Assembly: GCA_011037195.1 (NCBI GenBank) | Contig: JAAEAF010001107.1 | Location: forward strand, 124,001-188,000 | Direction of reading: 5' to 3' | Length of the DNA stretch: 64,000 bases | Origin: Triatoma infestans | Taxonomy: Eukaryota; Arthropoda; Insecta; Hemiptera; Reduviidae | Shown: positions 21,486-31,994 of the stretch, piece by piece | Numbering within the stretch: position 1 is the first letter of the stretch | Layout of the letters: each line of letters opens with the position of its first letter | The notes under the pieces: model-generated | Seen by the model: only the letters and a program-made list of their open reading frames with translations | The model's database searches: none | Told to the model about the DNA's origin: nothing | Position numbers and translations under genes: made by a program

Positions 21486-22099
21486 TTTAAGTTAATTTAT
21501 TTCATTAATATTTTATTTTTAATGGCACACAAAAAACATAAAATAAAACCTGTTTTATTATTATTATATCTTTAATCTCATAAAGTAATAATTAATATTT
21601 AGCTCCAGGTGTTCTATGCTGGAAAGTGAATTTTTTACAAGTATATGCTTATTTGATGTTTCTGGTAGGCCTACCTTAATGCATAGAGAATTACTTAAGC
21701 TAAAAGCTTACCCAAAATGATGTAGGTTGGTAAACAAAGTACAAACTCCAGATAAGTGGTCCAAAAAAAAAAACGAACCTTTTTGGGTTTATAACCTCTT
21801 CCTTGGTTATAAAATTTTCAATATACCAGGTTGTACTAAGTATATACGAAAAAGTGCATTTTTCACTTGAATTATCTATAAATTCTGTTTATTCCTTCAA
21901 TATTTCTTTCAACCTTCGGTGGTGTAAAGCCGAAGTAATATATTTATATTGATTCGTAGGGCTTTCTCAAGACCTGAAAAGGTTATTTTCTCTTACTGAA
22001 TCTTTTTATTAATCTTATCTTTATATACCTTAATTATGTTATTTTCGATTACTTGGAATTTTATCAATGCTTTTAATGTATATTATTAATCTATTCAGC
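21486..22099. other. AT-rich DNA, nothing recognised
   Basis: No gene, no secure repeat boundary. Confidence 0.45.
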
Positions 22100-22961
22100 A
22101 TCCGTATGTTTGTGGCCGCAAAACTCGAAAAGTAGTCGCTGGATTGACTTTGAAATTTTTACACAACGTTACATTTCTATATAAGACTGTTTATATATAC
22201 TTTTTATTCCGAAGTTCCCACGGAAACGGGAAATTCCGAGCGTTTCGTGAGTTTGGCAGAAATAGACAGACGCAGACGCGTTGCGATCGTGGCGTGCTCT
22301 CCGCCGAAAATATTCTGCACAGAATACCTCAAGAAACGCAATCATGGCTTGGATTTCACAAAATAAATGTACAATGAAGCGCTAATCTTCATTGAGGATC
22401 TTTGTCTTGCAATGTGTGGCAAGTTGTTGGTACTATTGAGAGTAACCGAATAGGTCGATGAATGCAACATTCGAGAGCGAATTGCTCACAGAGCAGTCAT
22501 ACACCAGAAATGATTTACTTACAGCTATTCGTCCAAGAAAATACACTGAAACTCCTTCAAGAACAAAAGATAGCATTTGATCATACAAGCTGTGACCAAC
22601 CAATCCGGTGGATTTATTTTTTGGAAGCTCCAGGTAGAATTGGAAAAACGTTCTTAATTTCCTCAATTCTGGCTAAAATCCGTTCAAATGGCCATATTGT
22701 GTTAGCACTTGCTTCTTCCGGTAATGCTGCTACGTTGATGGAAGGAGGTAAAACAGCGCAGTCAGCTCTTAAAAACATTCTTTCGGTTAAAAACATTTTT
22801 TGTTTCTTTCCTCAGCATCTCAAAGTAGGGTATTAAATTGAATCTATTGTATCAAAGTAGGGTTTTCTTGCTGAATCTATGTTAACTATCATACTTCTAT
22901 TTACTTCCCTAATAATTAAAATCACACTGAGCCACAGCTAAGCGTGGCCGGGTTTAGCTAG
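22100..22961 (+). mobile_element. Helitron remnant
   Basis: The 5' part (22100-22190) has a GTGGCCGCAAAACTCGAAA stretch and a TTTTTACACAACGTTACATT stretch of a type common at arthropod Helitrons. The middle encodes decayed Pif1-like helicase. The 3' end has a hairpin with stem GCCAC/GTGGC (22931-22948), about ten bases later followed by CTAG at 22958-22961 and then a T, which is the classic Helitron end. Most of the Rep/helicase gene is missing, so it is an internally deleted copy. The exact 5' TC end is not fixed. Confidence 0.75.
22369..22800 (+). pseudogene. Helitron Pif1-like helicase fragment
   Basis: The block YNEALIFIEDLCLAM lies at about 22369-22413. It is followed, after a frame change, by the start of the Pif1-type helicase: FLEAPGRIGKTFLISSILAK with Walker A at 22633-22650, then VLALASSGNAATLMEGG and TAQSALK. 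The usual Walker A is GGTGKT, so here it is altered. In the parent element this enzyme unwinds DNA during rolling-circle transposition. No downstream helicase motifs remain. Confidence 0.85.
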
Positions 22962-22979
22962 TACTATATTAGTGGTAAA

Positions 22980-23150
22980 TGTCCTCATGCGTTAGTCTAA
23001 TTGCTATAGAACACTCGCCTTTAGTGCGAGAATCTAGGGTTCGATTCCCGTGAGGGCAAGTCGTGTTGAGGCATCGTAGAAAAGTTGGGAAGCTACAGGT
23101 TGTAGCGCATCTATGTAGCGAAGACTTCCTCAAAATATCAGCCACTTTAC
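22980..23150 (+). mobile_element. tRNA-like SINE head (family S2), copy 1
   Basis: At 22980-23058 a tRNA-like fold is visible. The acceptor TGTCCTC pairs with GAGGGCA. The anticodon stem is CTCGC/GCGAG (23014-23030) with loop CTTTAGT, and the B-box is GGTTCGATTCC. The T stem has only three good pairs and the anticodon would read UUA, a suppressor, so a functional tRNA gene is unlikely. The same head with a GTGTTGA motif downstream recurs at 36137, which favours a SINE. It starts only 18 bp after the Helitron end. Confidence 0.6.
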
Positions 23151-23269
23151 CGGTATGACTCCAATATCTTAAGATATACTATAGATCCAACCCTCCCAAA
23201 CTTCCCTTGATAGTGTTGGAACCTCCCAAATATGTGGAACCTAGTGTTTGTTGGTGGAACGGCAACACT
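23151..23269 (+). repeat. Unnamed interspersed repeat (R2), plus orientation
   Basis: CTCCAATATCTTAAGATATA, ATAGTGTTGGAACCTCCCA and TATGTGGAACCTAGTG match the minus-strand copy at 19680-19800. It may be the body of the S2 SINE. Confidence 0.55.
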
Positions 23270-23830
23270 GATTTAAGTCAGTCATTTTATAGAGAAAATC
23301 GCAAAAAACTGAAAATAAAAAAAACTTGAGTATAAACGCACTTCTGGTAAACCGATTTTCTTCAATTTCGGGATTTTGATTAATATTAATATGGATGACA
23401 GAATCGTACAGTAAATTGAAACAACACTTTAGAAGAAAGCATAAACCCCGCCCCTCAAACAAACAAAAATTGGTGCACTCAGTCTGTGTACTTGATGTAC
23501 CTCCTACTGAGTTTAAAGAAAATCGTTGTAGCCGTTTTCCAGAAAAATCTCGAAAAAACGGGACACATTCAGTAAAGTGATACTTCCGGTTGCCCGATTT
23601 TTTGACCAAAACTTTATTGTCTGATCATCCCTTAGTGAAACACAAACTAAATACCAAGTGTGAAATTTCGCTTTATGTTTGAATATTCTACATCTGTATA
23701 CAGCGAACTGTTTCTAAAAACTATGTTTTCAGACTCAGGAGACCTCATAATATATATTTCCGGTGAAAATTGACAAGTTCGCAATACTTCCTCTAAGTAA
23801 AAAAAACCTCTAAGAAATCTATTTGCATTA
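23270..23830 (-). repeat. DR repeat, minus orientation
   Basis: Landmarks are GAAAATCGCAAAAAACTGAA at 23294, CACTTCTGGTAAACCGATTT at 23340, GAAAATCGTTGTAGCCG near 23517, ATACTTCCGGTTGCC near 23580 and the reversed head AATTGACAAGTTCGCAATAC at 23768-23787. Confidence 0.7.
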
Positions 23831-24737
23831 TTTTGCAGTTTCAGTTACTTGATTTCCTCTAAACTTGGAATATTAACAATATTAATGTAACTTAGAATTA
23901 TTAAGATAGTGAAATCTTTTATTATACTGAAGTTGCACTTTAGAGAAAAGTTCAAGCGTTGCAGCTTACCCTAAAAGCTTGAACAAACAATTTCCTTTTC
24001 TCCAGGAAAATATTATTGAATATAATAAGTTACTTATATTTTAAATTTTAAAATATTTAGTTCGCTTTTTCAAATTCCAGAATAAACTATAGTTTTTTTT
24101 TTTTTGTTTGTATTTGAAATTGTGCACATTTTATGAGATAATAAACTATAAAATATATATAATATTTGTGGGTAATAAAACTAAAACATATATTACATAG
24201 TATGAAGTCAATGGTATTTATGTGACAAAACGAACTGTGCTCGGCGATCTGTGGCACAAACGTGTTCTACTAGCTTGGCATAATGCCAAGCAACGAACTG
24301 AACAGAGCCCCCACCCAGTACCACACACTCGCACTCTCTCTCTATATATCTGGCTTCCTTTCTCATTCCATCATATTTACCCAAACTTTACAAAAAAATC
24401 TCCCTGCTTATAGACCAACATGCAATGCCAACTTTCAACATTATATAAGAAATATTTTTGGTATGATGGTCATCAAGTAATTTTAAAAAGCTGAGAAAGC
24501 AAGATTTTGGGGGGTGGGGGGGTGGGTTAAGGATTTTTTGTTTTAATTTTCCATGAATATTATCTTCAGCCTCCGAGTTTTTTTGGGGGCTTTTGATAAT
24601 ATAGGCTTTGAGATAATGAATGGGCAATTCATGTTTTGTGCGTGTTTTTTTAAAGAGATTAGAAAATTTTCTTAGAGGAGATTAAATGAGGAAAATTATT
24701 TTACACATTAAAAATAATAGAAAATATAAATAACAAA
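23831..24737. other. AT-rich DNA, nothing recognised
   Basis: A small hairpin AGCTTGGCATAATGCCAAGC lies at 24273-24292, in a stretch (24225-24345) of more balanced composition with CT repeats. Otherwise AT-rich. No gene is seen. Confidence 0.45.
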
Positions 24738-25395
24738 ATCTGGTGTGAAACACTCGCACGACTTTCACTTACTCTAATTAATACAATTAAATTGTAACTT
24801 TACAATGTTTTAATAAGGCTACCCATAAAAATGATGGAGCGGCTTTATTTGGGACGCTCTAGGTCAAAACTCGGAAAGCTGGTGCAAATTTAATGTTAAA
24901 TTGACAAACTTGTAACTGACAAACCTCCAATGCCCTCGCTAAAAAAAAGTACTAACTAACATCGTATCTGACTCGAAGATTTCGATCAAAGACCATCAAC
25001 CAGAAATGTGTACTGAACAATTTTTTTTTTTTGCAATTTTCTCAAAAAATAGTTCAAACAATTTTCTCTAAACTTCACTTTTAATTGGGAAACATTTTTC
25101 CAACAAAAAATTAATTTTTGGAGGAGCTGGCAGCCTTAACTTTCCTCTACAGTGACAATTCACAGTTTACAGTTTTACAACTTATATAATATTACGTCAT
25201 ATTAAAAGCATTATTAGAATACTAAATTTGAAGAAAATCGGTAAAGCGGAAAGAGACATTTTTCTAAATTACAGTTTTTTTTTCATAAACAGGAAATGAA
25301 AAAATATATTTCCAGCAAAAAATTCATATTAAAAAATCGGACATGATCGCAATACTTCCTGCTGTATTAGTAATAAAAAGAAGAGGAAGCTGATT
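24738..25395. repeat. Mosaic DR copy with inverted middle
   Basis: It opens with the minus-orientation tail (ATCTGGTGTGAAACACTCGC, then TTTCACTTACTCTAATTAAT) and closes with the minus-orientation head (GACATGATCGCAATACTTCC). The interior subunit at 24975-25270, with CATCAACCAGAAATGTG and TTGAAGAAAATCGGTAAAGC, reads in plus orientation. Confidence 0.6.
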
Positions 25396-25689
25396 CAAAA
25401 TTATTGCTCATATCTTGGTTAAAATAAAATGTAAGAGAGAAATAATAAATAAGATTAAAAAAAAAAAGAAAGATAGACAATCAAATTTACTATAATAATA
25501 TTTTTAATAATATTCCAATTGAACTGCTTTTAAAGCATTGATAATGTAAAGAAAAAAAGAGATGGTGATAACCCCTTTTATTGGGGTGATACAGCAGATG
25601 ACGTTCCCAGACTATCCGCACGTCATCCTTCCCTCTCCAACACTATAAATCGTTAGATTCTCTAATTAATGCAGTTTTTTTTTTTTTTT
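25396..25689. other. AT-rich DNA, nothing recognised
   Basis: A-rich sequence with a T run at its end. No feature. Confidence 0.4.
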
Positions 25690-26000
25690 TTTTTACTCCT
25701 AATAAAAGGAAGAATTGCAATCGTATCGAAATCGTATCGAAATTTTTGAAGTTGTTTCACCGGAAAGAACATGATTTGAGGTCCCCTGAGTACGAAAGAA
25801 ATGTTTTTACCAATGTATGTATGTGTGTGTGTGAACAAACTATTTCAAAAACGACGAATCATAGGAAGTTCAAATTTGGAACTAACACCGCATCTGGCTT
25901 GCAGGTTTTCGGGCAAAATCCATCAACCGGAAGTGCATCTTTACTGAATTTCTTCCCTTTTTTACAATTTTTTCGCGTGTTCCTGTAACGATGTTCTTTA

Positions 26001-26527
26001 AGGCTTTGACACACAGGAAGCGATCTGTCGCGGAGGACAGCGATCTCAGACCGCCGCGATCCAACGATGTTGTTGTATGTTGCAATATTGCATCATCCCT
26101 GTCACATACGAAGCGATCTATCTAAGCGACACAGTCCTGACCGCCATAGTAGGCGAGCTGGTTGTACAAAATTACAGAAATTGTCGTGTGTTCTAGGCGA
26201 TCTTCATCACTTTTCTAATGAAATAAATAACTCCGTTCATACTGTATAGGTGCGAGTATATATTTTTTATTAACTTATCACAAACAAACGGCCCTTGTTT
26301 CAATAGGTCTCCTCCAGTTCTTGGTGATCTTTTTAATACTCTGCTGAAGTAGATCATGTAGTTTCTCGAAAATTTGTCTAGACATACGGAAATCTGTCTT
26401 CATGTGATTGTAGTTCCCTACAGAGACGATGGTATTCACCAAGTTCTTCAGCCACATCGCTGACCGCCGAAAAGAGCGCGCGATCGCTGCCCGCCGCGTC
26501 AGATCCGCGTCCTGTGTGTCAAAGCCT
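26001..26527. mobile_element. PIF/Harbinger element, internally deleted, 527 bp
   Basis: Terminal inverted repeats AGGCTTTGACACACAGGA lie at both ends, followed inside by GCG-rich sequence. The target duplication TTA is at 25998-26000 and 26528-26530, which is diagnostic for PIF/Harbinger (TWA). The right half encodes a transposase N-terminal fragment on the minus strand. The catalytic DDE part is absent, so it could move only with enzyme supplied from elsewhere. Confidence 0.93.
26278..26475 (-). pseudogene. PIF/Harbinger transposase N-terminal fragment
   Basis: The minus-strand frame contains LKNLVNTIVSVGNYNHMKT, then DFRMSRQIFEKLHDLLQQ and NWRRPIETRAV before a stop. The FRMSR..F..L pattern followed by WR.PI marks the region just before the DDE nuclease domain in animal Harbinger transposases. 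The open frame is longer (to 26733) only because it runs on into DR sequence outside the element. Confidence 0.8.
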
Positions 26528-26708
26528 TTAAGGTTCGTATACTTTCCACCAATCACCAAAACCAAACACTTTATTTGAAACATTTCCTCGGCTAAATTGA
26601 TTTGTTGAAGTTTTCTGGGCGAACAGTAGCGTTCAACTTTCCTCCAAACTATCATTTCAGTACAACGCATGCTTCGGCCACTTATATAGTATTTATATAC
26701 ATTACAGG

Positions 26709-27037
26709 TGTAGGGGTAGTGAACCCCCACCACTCATCCACTCTAGCGGAGAGAAACAGCCCCTCTCGCAAAGAGAGGAGAGGCTCGGCCAGTATATATA
26801 CTTATATGAGAGATAGGCAATGAGACATCATTCAGATAGAATTCTGTTGATTTACACATCAGTTTAACATCGCTCCGTTCATATCTTCTTAGCCACGTCA
26901 GTCTGTCAGTTCAGTTCAGTTCAGTTAGTGTAAAGTCCTTGGCAGTCAGTCATATACATATATATCTTAAACCAAATCTTCAGGTGTTATCTTATCATCA
27001 TCAACAACAACCAACATCTCCTCACAACCCCTCTACA
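26709..27037. mobile_element. Solo LTR, 329 bp
   Basis: It begins TGTAGGGGTAGTGAAC and ends CAACCCCTCTACA. The 4-bp duplication CAGG is at 26705-26708 and 27038-27041. A TATA-like stretch (AGTATATATACTTATATGAG) lies near 26790-26812. Removing it restores a continuous DR subunit. No internal retrotransposon region is attached, so it is a solo LTR formed by recombination. Confidence 0.8.
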
Positions 27038-27250
27038 CAGGCATTGCTAGAATTCCAAATTTGAAGGAAATCGATTAACCAGAAGTGCGTCTTTACCGTT
27101 TCTTTTTTATTCAGTTTCCTGCGACTATCTGGAAAAACGGCTCCAATTTCTGATTTTCTCTAAGCTTCGAGACCTCAAAACATGTATTTTCGGTACAAAC
27201 CTGATATTGAAAGTTTGACACGATCGCAATACTTCCTCTAATAACAGTTA

Positions 27251-27540
27251 GAATAAGTAAAAAGAGAACTGGTTAACCAGTTTCTTCAAATTAATAATTC
27301 TAACTTTTGATCGTGGTGGAGAAAGCTTATATGATACTTTATGGAAAAAAGTTCAACATTACTGCTCCCTCAGTACCCTTCAAAAAATCAGTTTCATAAA
27401 ATGTTTTTGAAATAAAAGTGAATTATTAGAATAGAGCAGTGAAAGTGGGTGTTCCCAACGGCCCCCAGTGGATCTACTGTGAAATCCCCTCCTGGTTTAA
27501 CGCTAAGTTAAATGCTACTTCAGAGCATACAGGCAATTCT
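27251..27540. other. Unassigned DNA
   Basis: AT-rich to 27430, then about 100 bp of more balanced sequence that continues after the second Harbinger relic at 28265-28350. No domain is recognised. Confidence 0.4.
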
Positions 27541-27542
27541 AA

Positions 27543-28264
27543 GGGTGCGTTTAATGTTGGAGCTTCGATAAGCAATAAGAGCGACGAAGAGACCAGCGAT
27601 TAAAGCAAAGTGTGAGCCTCAGCTTTTATGAGGCGTTCATAACGACGGAGCTTTGATAGATCTTGAGATTTGAAAATGAACAGATTATAATGAGCGATTC
27701 CGAAGAAGAAATACTTTTATCTTCAACTGTTTTCATAGAACTGAAATTGCGCAGAGGGAGTGCAAATTTACTACCCACCCAATTAATACTAAGAGATATA
27801 CATTTGGGGAAGTTCATCATCTTTATAAAAAATTAAGGCAGCATCCTACTAAATTTGCTGAGTATATGCGGATGAAAATAGATAGCTTTGATTACATTTT
27901 GCCAAAAATTTCGGGTAAACTCCGGAAAAAATGGAGCAACTGATGGTCCACTATGGAGTAGAGCCATCTTTCGAGAGAGCTGTTCATTTAACAGCCACCT
28001 CATTCCATAATTTGTCCAAAACAAACCTATTGTAGTTTTTATAGGTCCTATAATGCAGACCTGGCAAAAATTTCAACGTCGATATCCATATCGATAATAG
28101 CAAAGAAATAATTATCAACGCTCTTATCGTTGATTAGTATCAAAGCGTGTCTTGAAGCGACGCTCCAATATACATACTTCCATTGCATTCTCATTTTAAG
28201 ATTTCGCCGCTAAGCAAGTATCGCTTCTCCTATCGTTTATCTAAGCTCCAATATAAACGCACCC
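27543..28264 (+). mobile_element. PIF/Harbinger relic 2, 722 bp
   Basis: The ends are GGGTGCGTTTAATGTTGGAG on the left and the complement of a near-identical string on the right (CTCCAATATAAACGCACCC). The flanks read TAA and TTA, so a clean TWA duplication is not certain. The plus strand encodes an eroded transposase N-terminus. GCGACG/CGATAAG motifs inside both ends add to the inverted repeat. Confidence 0.75.
27770..27985 (+). pseudogene. Harbinger transposase N-terminal fragment, relic 2
   Basis: One frame reads FGEVHHLYKKLRQHPTKFAE, then YMRMKIDSFDYILPKISGKL and RKKW before a stop. The pattern H.LYKELR..P..F..Y.RM....FD.IL is typical of PIF/Harbinger transposases. Frame breaks surround it and the catalytic residues are missing. 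Confidence 0.8.
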
Positions 28265-28800
28265 TTATGCACTGCAAAGCCTCCGTATAGCTTGTTGCCG
28301 CGGTGGATTCATCGTCCAGTTGGAGGCCTTCGCAATCGCACAGATGTGGACCGCACAAAAGTGATCGATCTTTATATGTGTAGTTAGTAGGCAAAATATA
28401 AAGAAACTCTTTGGAACACTTTTCAAGACAATCGCGAAAAACATTCCTTGTGATATTTATGTAATATAAATGTATACATTTTTTCGTTTGATTCGATTAT
28501 CCTTAAAGATCACATGCTGCCTAAATATTTGTGTTGGTTATTCAAAATGAGAGTGTAATTATTATTTTTGAATTTCACTCCTTTGGCTGAGCGAGAGATA
28601 GGGCACTCTGCTCACTGTCTAGCTGTGTAAAACAAGAAGAGGAAATTGTGCACTTTATTGCAGAAAGTTTTTTTATTAGCGGAGTTTCACTTGCTTCACT
28701 TACGTGTTTCACTACAGACTCTTGCGAAGGTCACACAAGCTCGCACACACACAAACACACACACCGATTATTTGCTTAAAACAACTTTTTTGGACTCGCG
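28265..28800. other. Unassigned DNA
   Basis: The first 90 bases are of more balanced composition (TTGTTGCCGCGGTGG near 28292-28306) and continue the sequence cut at 27540. The rest is AT-rich. A short CA-rich patch lies near 28741-28765. Confidence 0.4.
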
Positions 28801-28860
28801 GGACCTCAAAACATGTATTTCCGTTGAAATCTCGAAAATTTGACACGATTACACCACTTC
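28801..28860 (-). repeat. DR head fragment, minus orientation
   Basis: GGGACCTCAAAACATGTATT, TCCGTTGAAATCTCGAAAA and TTTGACACGATTAC are the reversed DR head. Confidence 0.7.
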
Positions 28861-28957
28861 TTCTGCTTCTCCTTCTTTAAAAATCTTATTCTGCTTCTCC
28901 TACCTTCTGATTTACTCTACGCTTCCTTTGTATCGTAATCTCATTATATTTTTTATA

Positions 28958-29614
28958 ATGATTTTATTATTGAAGCAGCTTCAATGAACCAATTTTTAGC
29001 CTTCAAATTTCTTTTATTTTCTTATTAAATATTACATTTTTCTCGACGTTTCGGCCTTTATTTTACCCCATTCTCAAGATTACATACTTTTTTTACGGGT
29101 ATTATAAAAAATATAAAATTAATTACACAGAAATATCTAGGGAGTAATTTTTTTATGAACTTATACTTCAATATTAGAATTTAAATACATTATATTGTAA
29201 ATAAAATTATTTTCCGACAATATAATTCTATATAAGCAACCTGTATTATCCAGAAGCTTTTATCTTAAAATATTTTGACGGTATGACTCTCATCATTGTT
29301 AATTGTACAAATTTTTTCACTAATAATGCAATAAGTCAAATTAGATTTAGTATATAAGCTGAAAAGTTATATTGTTTCTGATGATAGTAATAATTACAAT
29401 ACAGATTTTTATCAATTTAATTGGATAGCAATTTTATAGGTTCGAAAGCCATGTGTGTGTCCATTTATTAAATTCTATTTATTAGTTGTAATTTCAGTTT
29501 ACTTCTATATATTTATTTATCAACTGAAGACTTGCAATAATTAAGATTATGTAAGAAATTTGAAGGCTAAAAATTGGTTTTTATTGAAGCTGCTTCAACA
29601 ATAAAATAATTGTA
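28958..29614. mobile_element. TIR element of about 660 bp (MITE-like)
   Basis: The ends are inverted: TATTGAAGCAGCTTCAAT and CCAATTTTTAGCCTTCAAAT on the left match the complement of 29554-29600. The arms are about 55 bp. The interior is AT-rich and non-coding. Inside the left end, the minus strand reads CTTGAGAATGGGG, a spacer and GGCCGAAACGTCGAG, the GAAAC-type hairpin motif seen elsewhere here. Confidence 0.75.
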
Positions 29615-29876
29615 CTCAATATTACCATAAAAAAATCATTGTTAATTATACTAGTTCTCAAGTGAGATAATTGGTTAGAATATCATATTCATAGTTTTAA
29701 CTTGAAATAAATCTCTTATTTATCTTTTTTATTGAATATTCTGTATATATACATATCATTGTATATACATCATATCAACCTCCGGCTGACCAATATTTAT
29801 TCTAGCCATATATAATTTTGATTTATCAACAAGTTGCATTTTCCATTTTCTCGTCATTTTGGAATAAAGTATATAA
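29615..29876. other. AT-rich DNA, nothing recognised
   Basis: No feature is recognised between the two TIR elements. Confidence 0.4.
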
Positions 29877-30862
29877 CTAAACCGGGTGTAACAGCAACCT
29901 CTAGCAATACTTCGGGATATGGTTTTTCACTTCATTTGGAACAAAAAATTTCTAATAAACCATGGTCCGATTCGTTTGCCTTCAAAAGTTATTCTTCATT
30001 TTGGAAAATTTTCAATTTTCCTACTTTTTTTCATAAAATTGATTATATCTCAAAAAGATTTTTACATAAATCATATTCAATTACACCTTTGGAAAGAGCA
30101 GTAAATTTCCTATAAGAAACAGAAGTTTTATTTTAATTTATTTAATTGTAAGGTTTTTCAGAGACTTTAAACTCAACCCTACAGCGCTTCGACAGTTAAA
30201 ACCCACTTTTCAATAGTATTTGCTTATAAATTTCTTTAACGCTAGCGTATGGTCTAGTTACAGAAAAAATATCTACATTTTACCAGCTTTCCAACGATAA
30301 TAAATATCATGGGGTTTCTTTCTTGTTTTGATAAAGAAAATGCAAAATAAATGTAAAAAACAACAAAATTCAAATTGAGAACTGTTATAAAAATATCCTA
30401 AGATTAATTAATAATACTGGAATGAACTTTGAAACTTTAGAAACCCCATGATATTTATTATCGTTGGAAAGCTGGTGAAATGTAGATATTTTTTCTGTAA
30501 CCGGACCGTACGCTAGCTTTAAAGAAATTTATAAGAAAATACTATTGAAAAGTGGTTTTTAACAGTCGAAGCGCTGTAGAGTTGAGTTTAATGTCTCTGA
30601 AAAACCTTATAATTAATTCAATTAAAATAAAACTTCTGTTTGTTATAGGAAATTTAATGCTCTTTCCAAAGGTGTAATTGAATGTGATTTATGTGAAAAA
30701 CATTTTGAGATATAATCAATTTTATGAGAAAAAGTAGGAAAAATGAAGAATAACTTTTGAAGGCGTACGAATCGGACCATGGATTATTAGAAATTTTTTG
30801 TTCCAAATGAAGTGAAAAACCATATCCCGAAGTATTGCCAGAGGTTGCTGTTACTCCCTGTA
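29877..30862. mobile_element. Long foldback element, about 985 bp
   Basis: Two arms of about 430 bp (29877-30320 and 30435-30862) are reverse complements at high identity around a spacer of some 110 bp. The ends read CCGGGTGTAACAGCAACCTC and its near-complement. Shared internal blocks include GGACCATG-type sequence near 29967 and 30775, and GATATTTATTATCGTTGG near 30450 with its complement near 30290. The 93- and 61-codon frames in the arm occur only in the left copy in open form and are not convincing. A transcript would form a very long hairpin RNA. Confidence 0.88.
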
Positions 30863-31994
30863 TATGTGTTTACACTTTTTATACTAGTAAGTGAAAGTAA
30901 TAAGTCAAATGTCGGAAACTTAGTTCATTGCTGAAAAAAAGAAATAATAAATAGTAAAAAAATATAAAAATAAAAACTGATACTATAAAAAGAACAAAAA
31001 ACAAAAAAAGTAGCACAAAACAGTAATATATGAGTGTTAGAACAAAGTTAGTAGTGGCTGATATCTTTCACAAGATACATTTCTTCTGTTTCTTATTTTT
31101 AGTATAGAAAGGAGTTTCATTTATTTATTTTTTTCTCTCTTTTTATTTATTTATTTTTTTTTTTATGTTCACAAATGATATGTTGGTTGTTGTACAGTTT
31201 GGAACAGCCGATGACGAGAGCACGAAATGTTCAACAACAACAAAACAATGGACCGTTAGTTTTATAAAAAGAAAGAAAACATCTGTTCGCATTGGATCGT
31301 AATTTCTTTCTTTTTTTTTTTTTGAATTGCTTTGTTTATTGTAGTTTTTTTTTTTTTGGTTTGTAAGTTCACTTTGTGTTTATTTTTCAATACTTGTTAA
31401 CAATACTTTCTTTATCAAATTTAGTGTATCTTTTTTTGTTTTCTTGTTTAACTTTCGTAGCCAATCAGGAAAGATCTTTGATTTTAGTGAGCCACACAAA
31501 CATGTATGATTGGGAACACTGCTCACAGTAAATATTTTTTAATGGGATATTAAAGTTAGTTAGTTAAATAAACAACAACCAAATTAAAGCCTCTATTCCT
31601 TTCAGGAAAAAATTGGTTATCCTCTAGCATCAGAGAACTTAAACGTCCTTGTGAGATCACAAAAAACAAAAACAGGAAGAACACTTATACTGTTACACTT
31701 TGACGTGTGTAAACTATTTGGTTTTGGCGAAGACATGGTCAAACATGCGGTCTGCTAAAAATTAACAATTCTTGAAATTATATTGAGAATGTTATTTTAC
31801 TAGCAAAGCAAATCACTGAGATTTGTTCAGATGAAACGTCTTAGTTTCAGATACTAGTAAATATACACTAAGCAATAAGTCCTAAGATTCCTGAAGTAAA
31901 AGTGATAAGGATAACTGTCAAAAAGGTTATTTTATTTACGTAACTTCTCCTTTTTCCTTTTTGAGATAAAAGAGAAAGTAAAAAAAAAACACAA
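30863..31994. other. AT-rich DNA, nothing recognised
   Basis: Long A and T runs. At 31203-31232 the plus strand has CAGCCGATGACGAGAGCACG followed by AAATGTTCAAC, a weak relative of the GAAAC hairpin motif. No gene is seen. Confidence 0.45.

Larger units (their letters stand above)
25690..27250 (+). repeat. DR repeat with nested Harbinger and solo LTR
   Basis: A plus head at 25693-25832 (ACTCCTAATAAAAGGAAG, GGTCCCCTGAGTACG) leads into a subunit with TCAACCGGAAGTGCATCTTT at 25920. The subunit is cut by the Harbinger element (26001-26527) exactly within TTCTTTAAACTTCGTATAC-like sequence. It continues to 26708, is cut again by the LTR, and resumes at 27038 with CATTGCTAGAATTCCAAAT. The right end is a reversed head (TTTGACACGATCGCAATAC at 27211), so the two ends are inverted. 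Confidence 0.7.

Noticed and set aside
22980..23058. Functional suppressor tRNA gene
   Set aside because: The T stem has mismatches, the D arm is long and irregular, and a similar head recurs at 36137, so a SINE or tRNA pseudogene is more likely.
23241..23609. 122-codon minus-strand frame
   Set aside because: It runs through DR repeat landmarks, so it is a frame across non-coding repeat.
26480..26733. N-terminal extension of the Harbinger transposase frame
   Set aside because: It lies outside the element's inverted repeat and target duplication, in DR sequence.
29834..30115. 93-codon frame in the left arm of the long foldback
   Set aside because: The matching sequence in the other arm does not keep the frame open, and no domain is visible.
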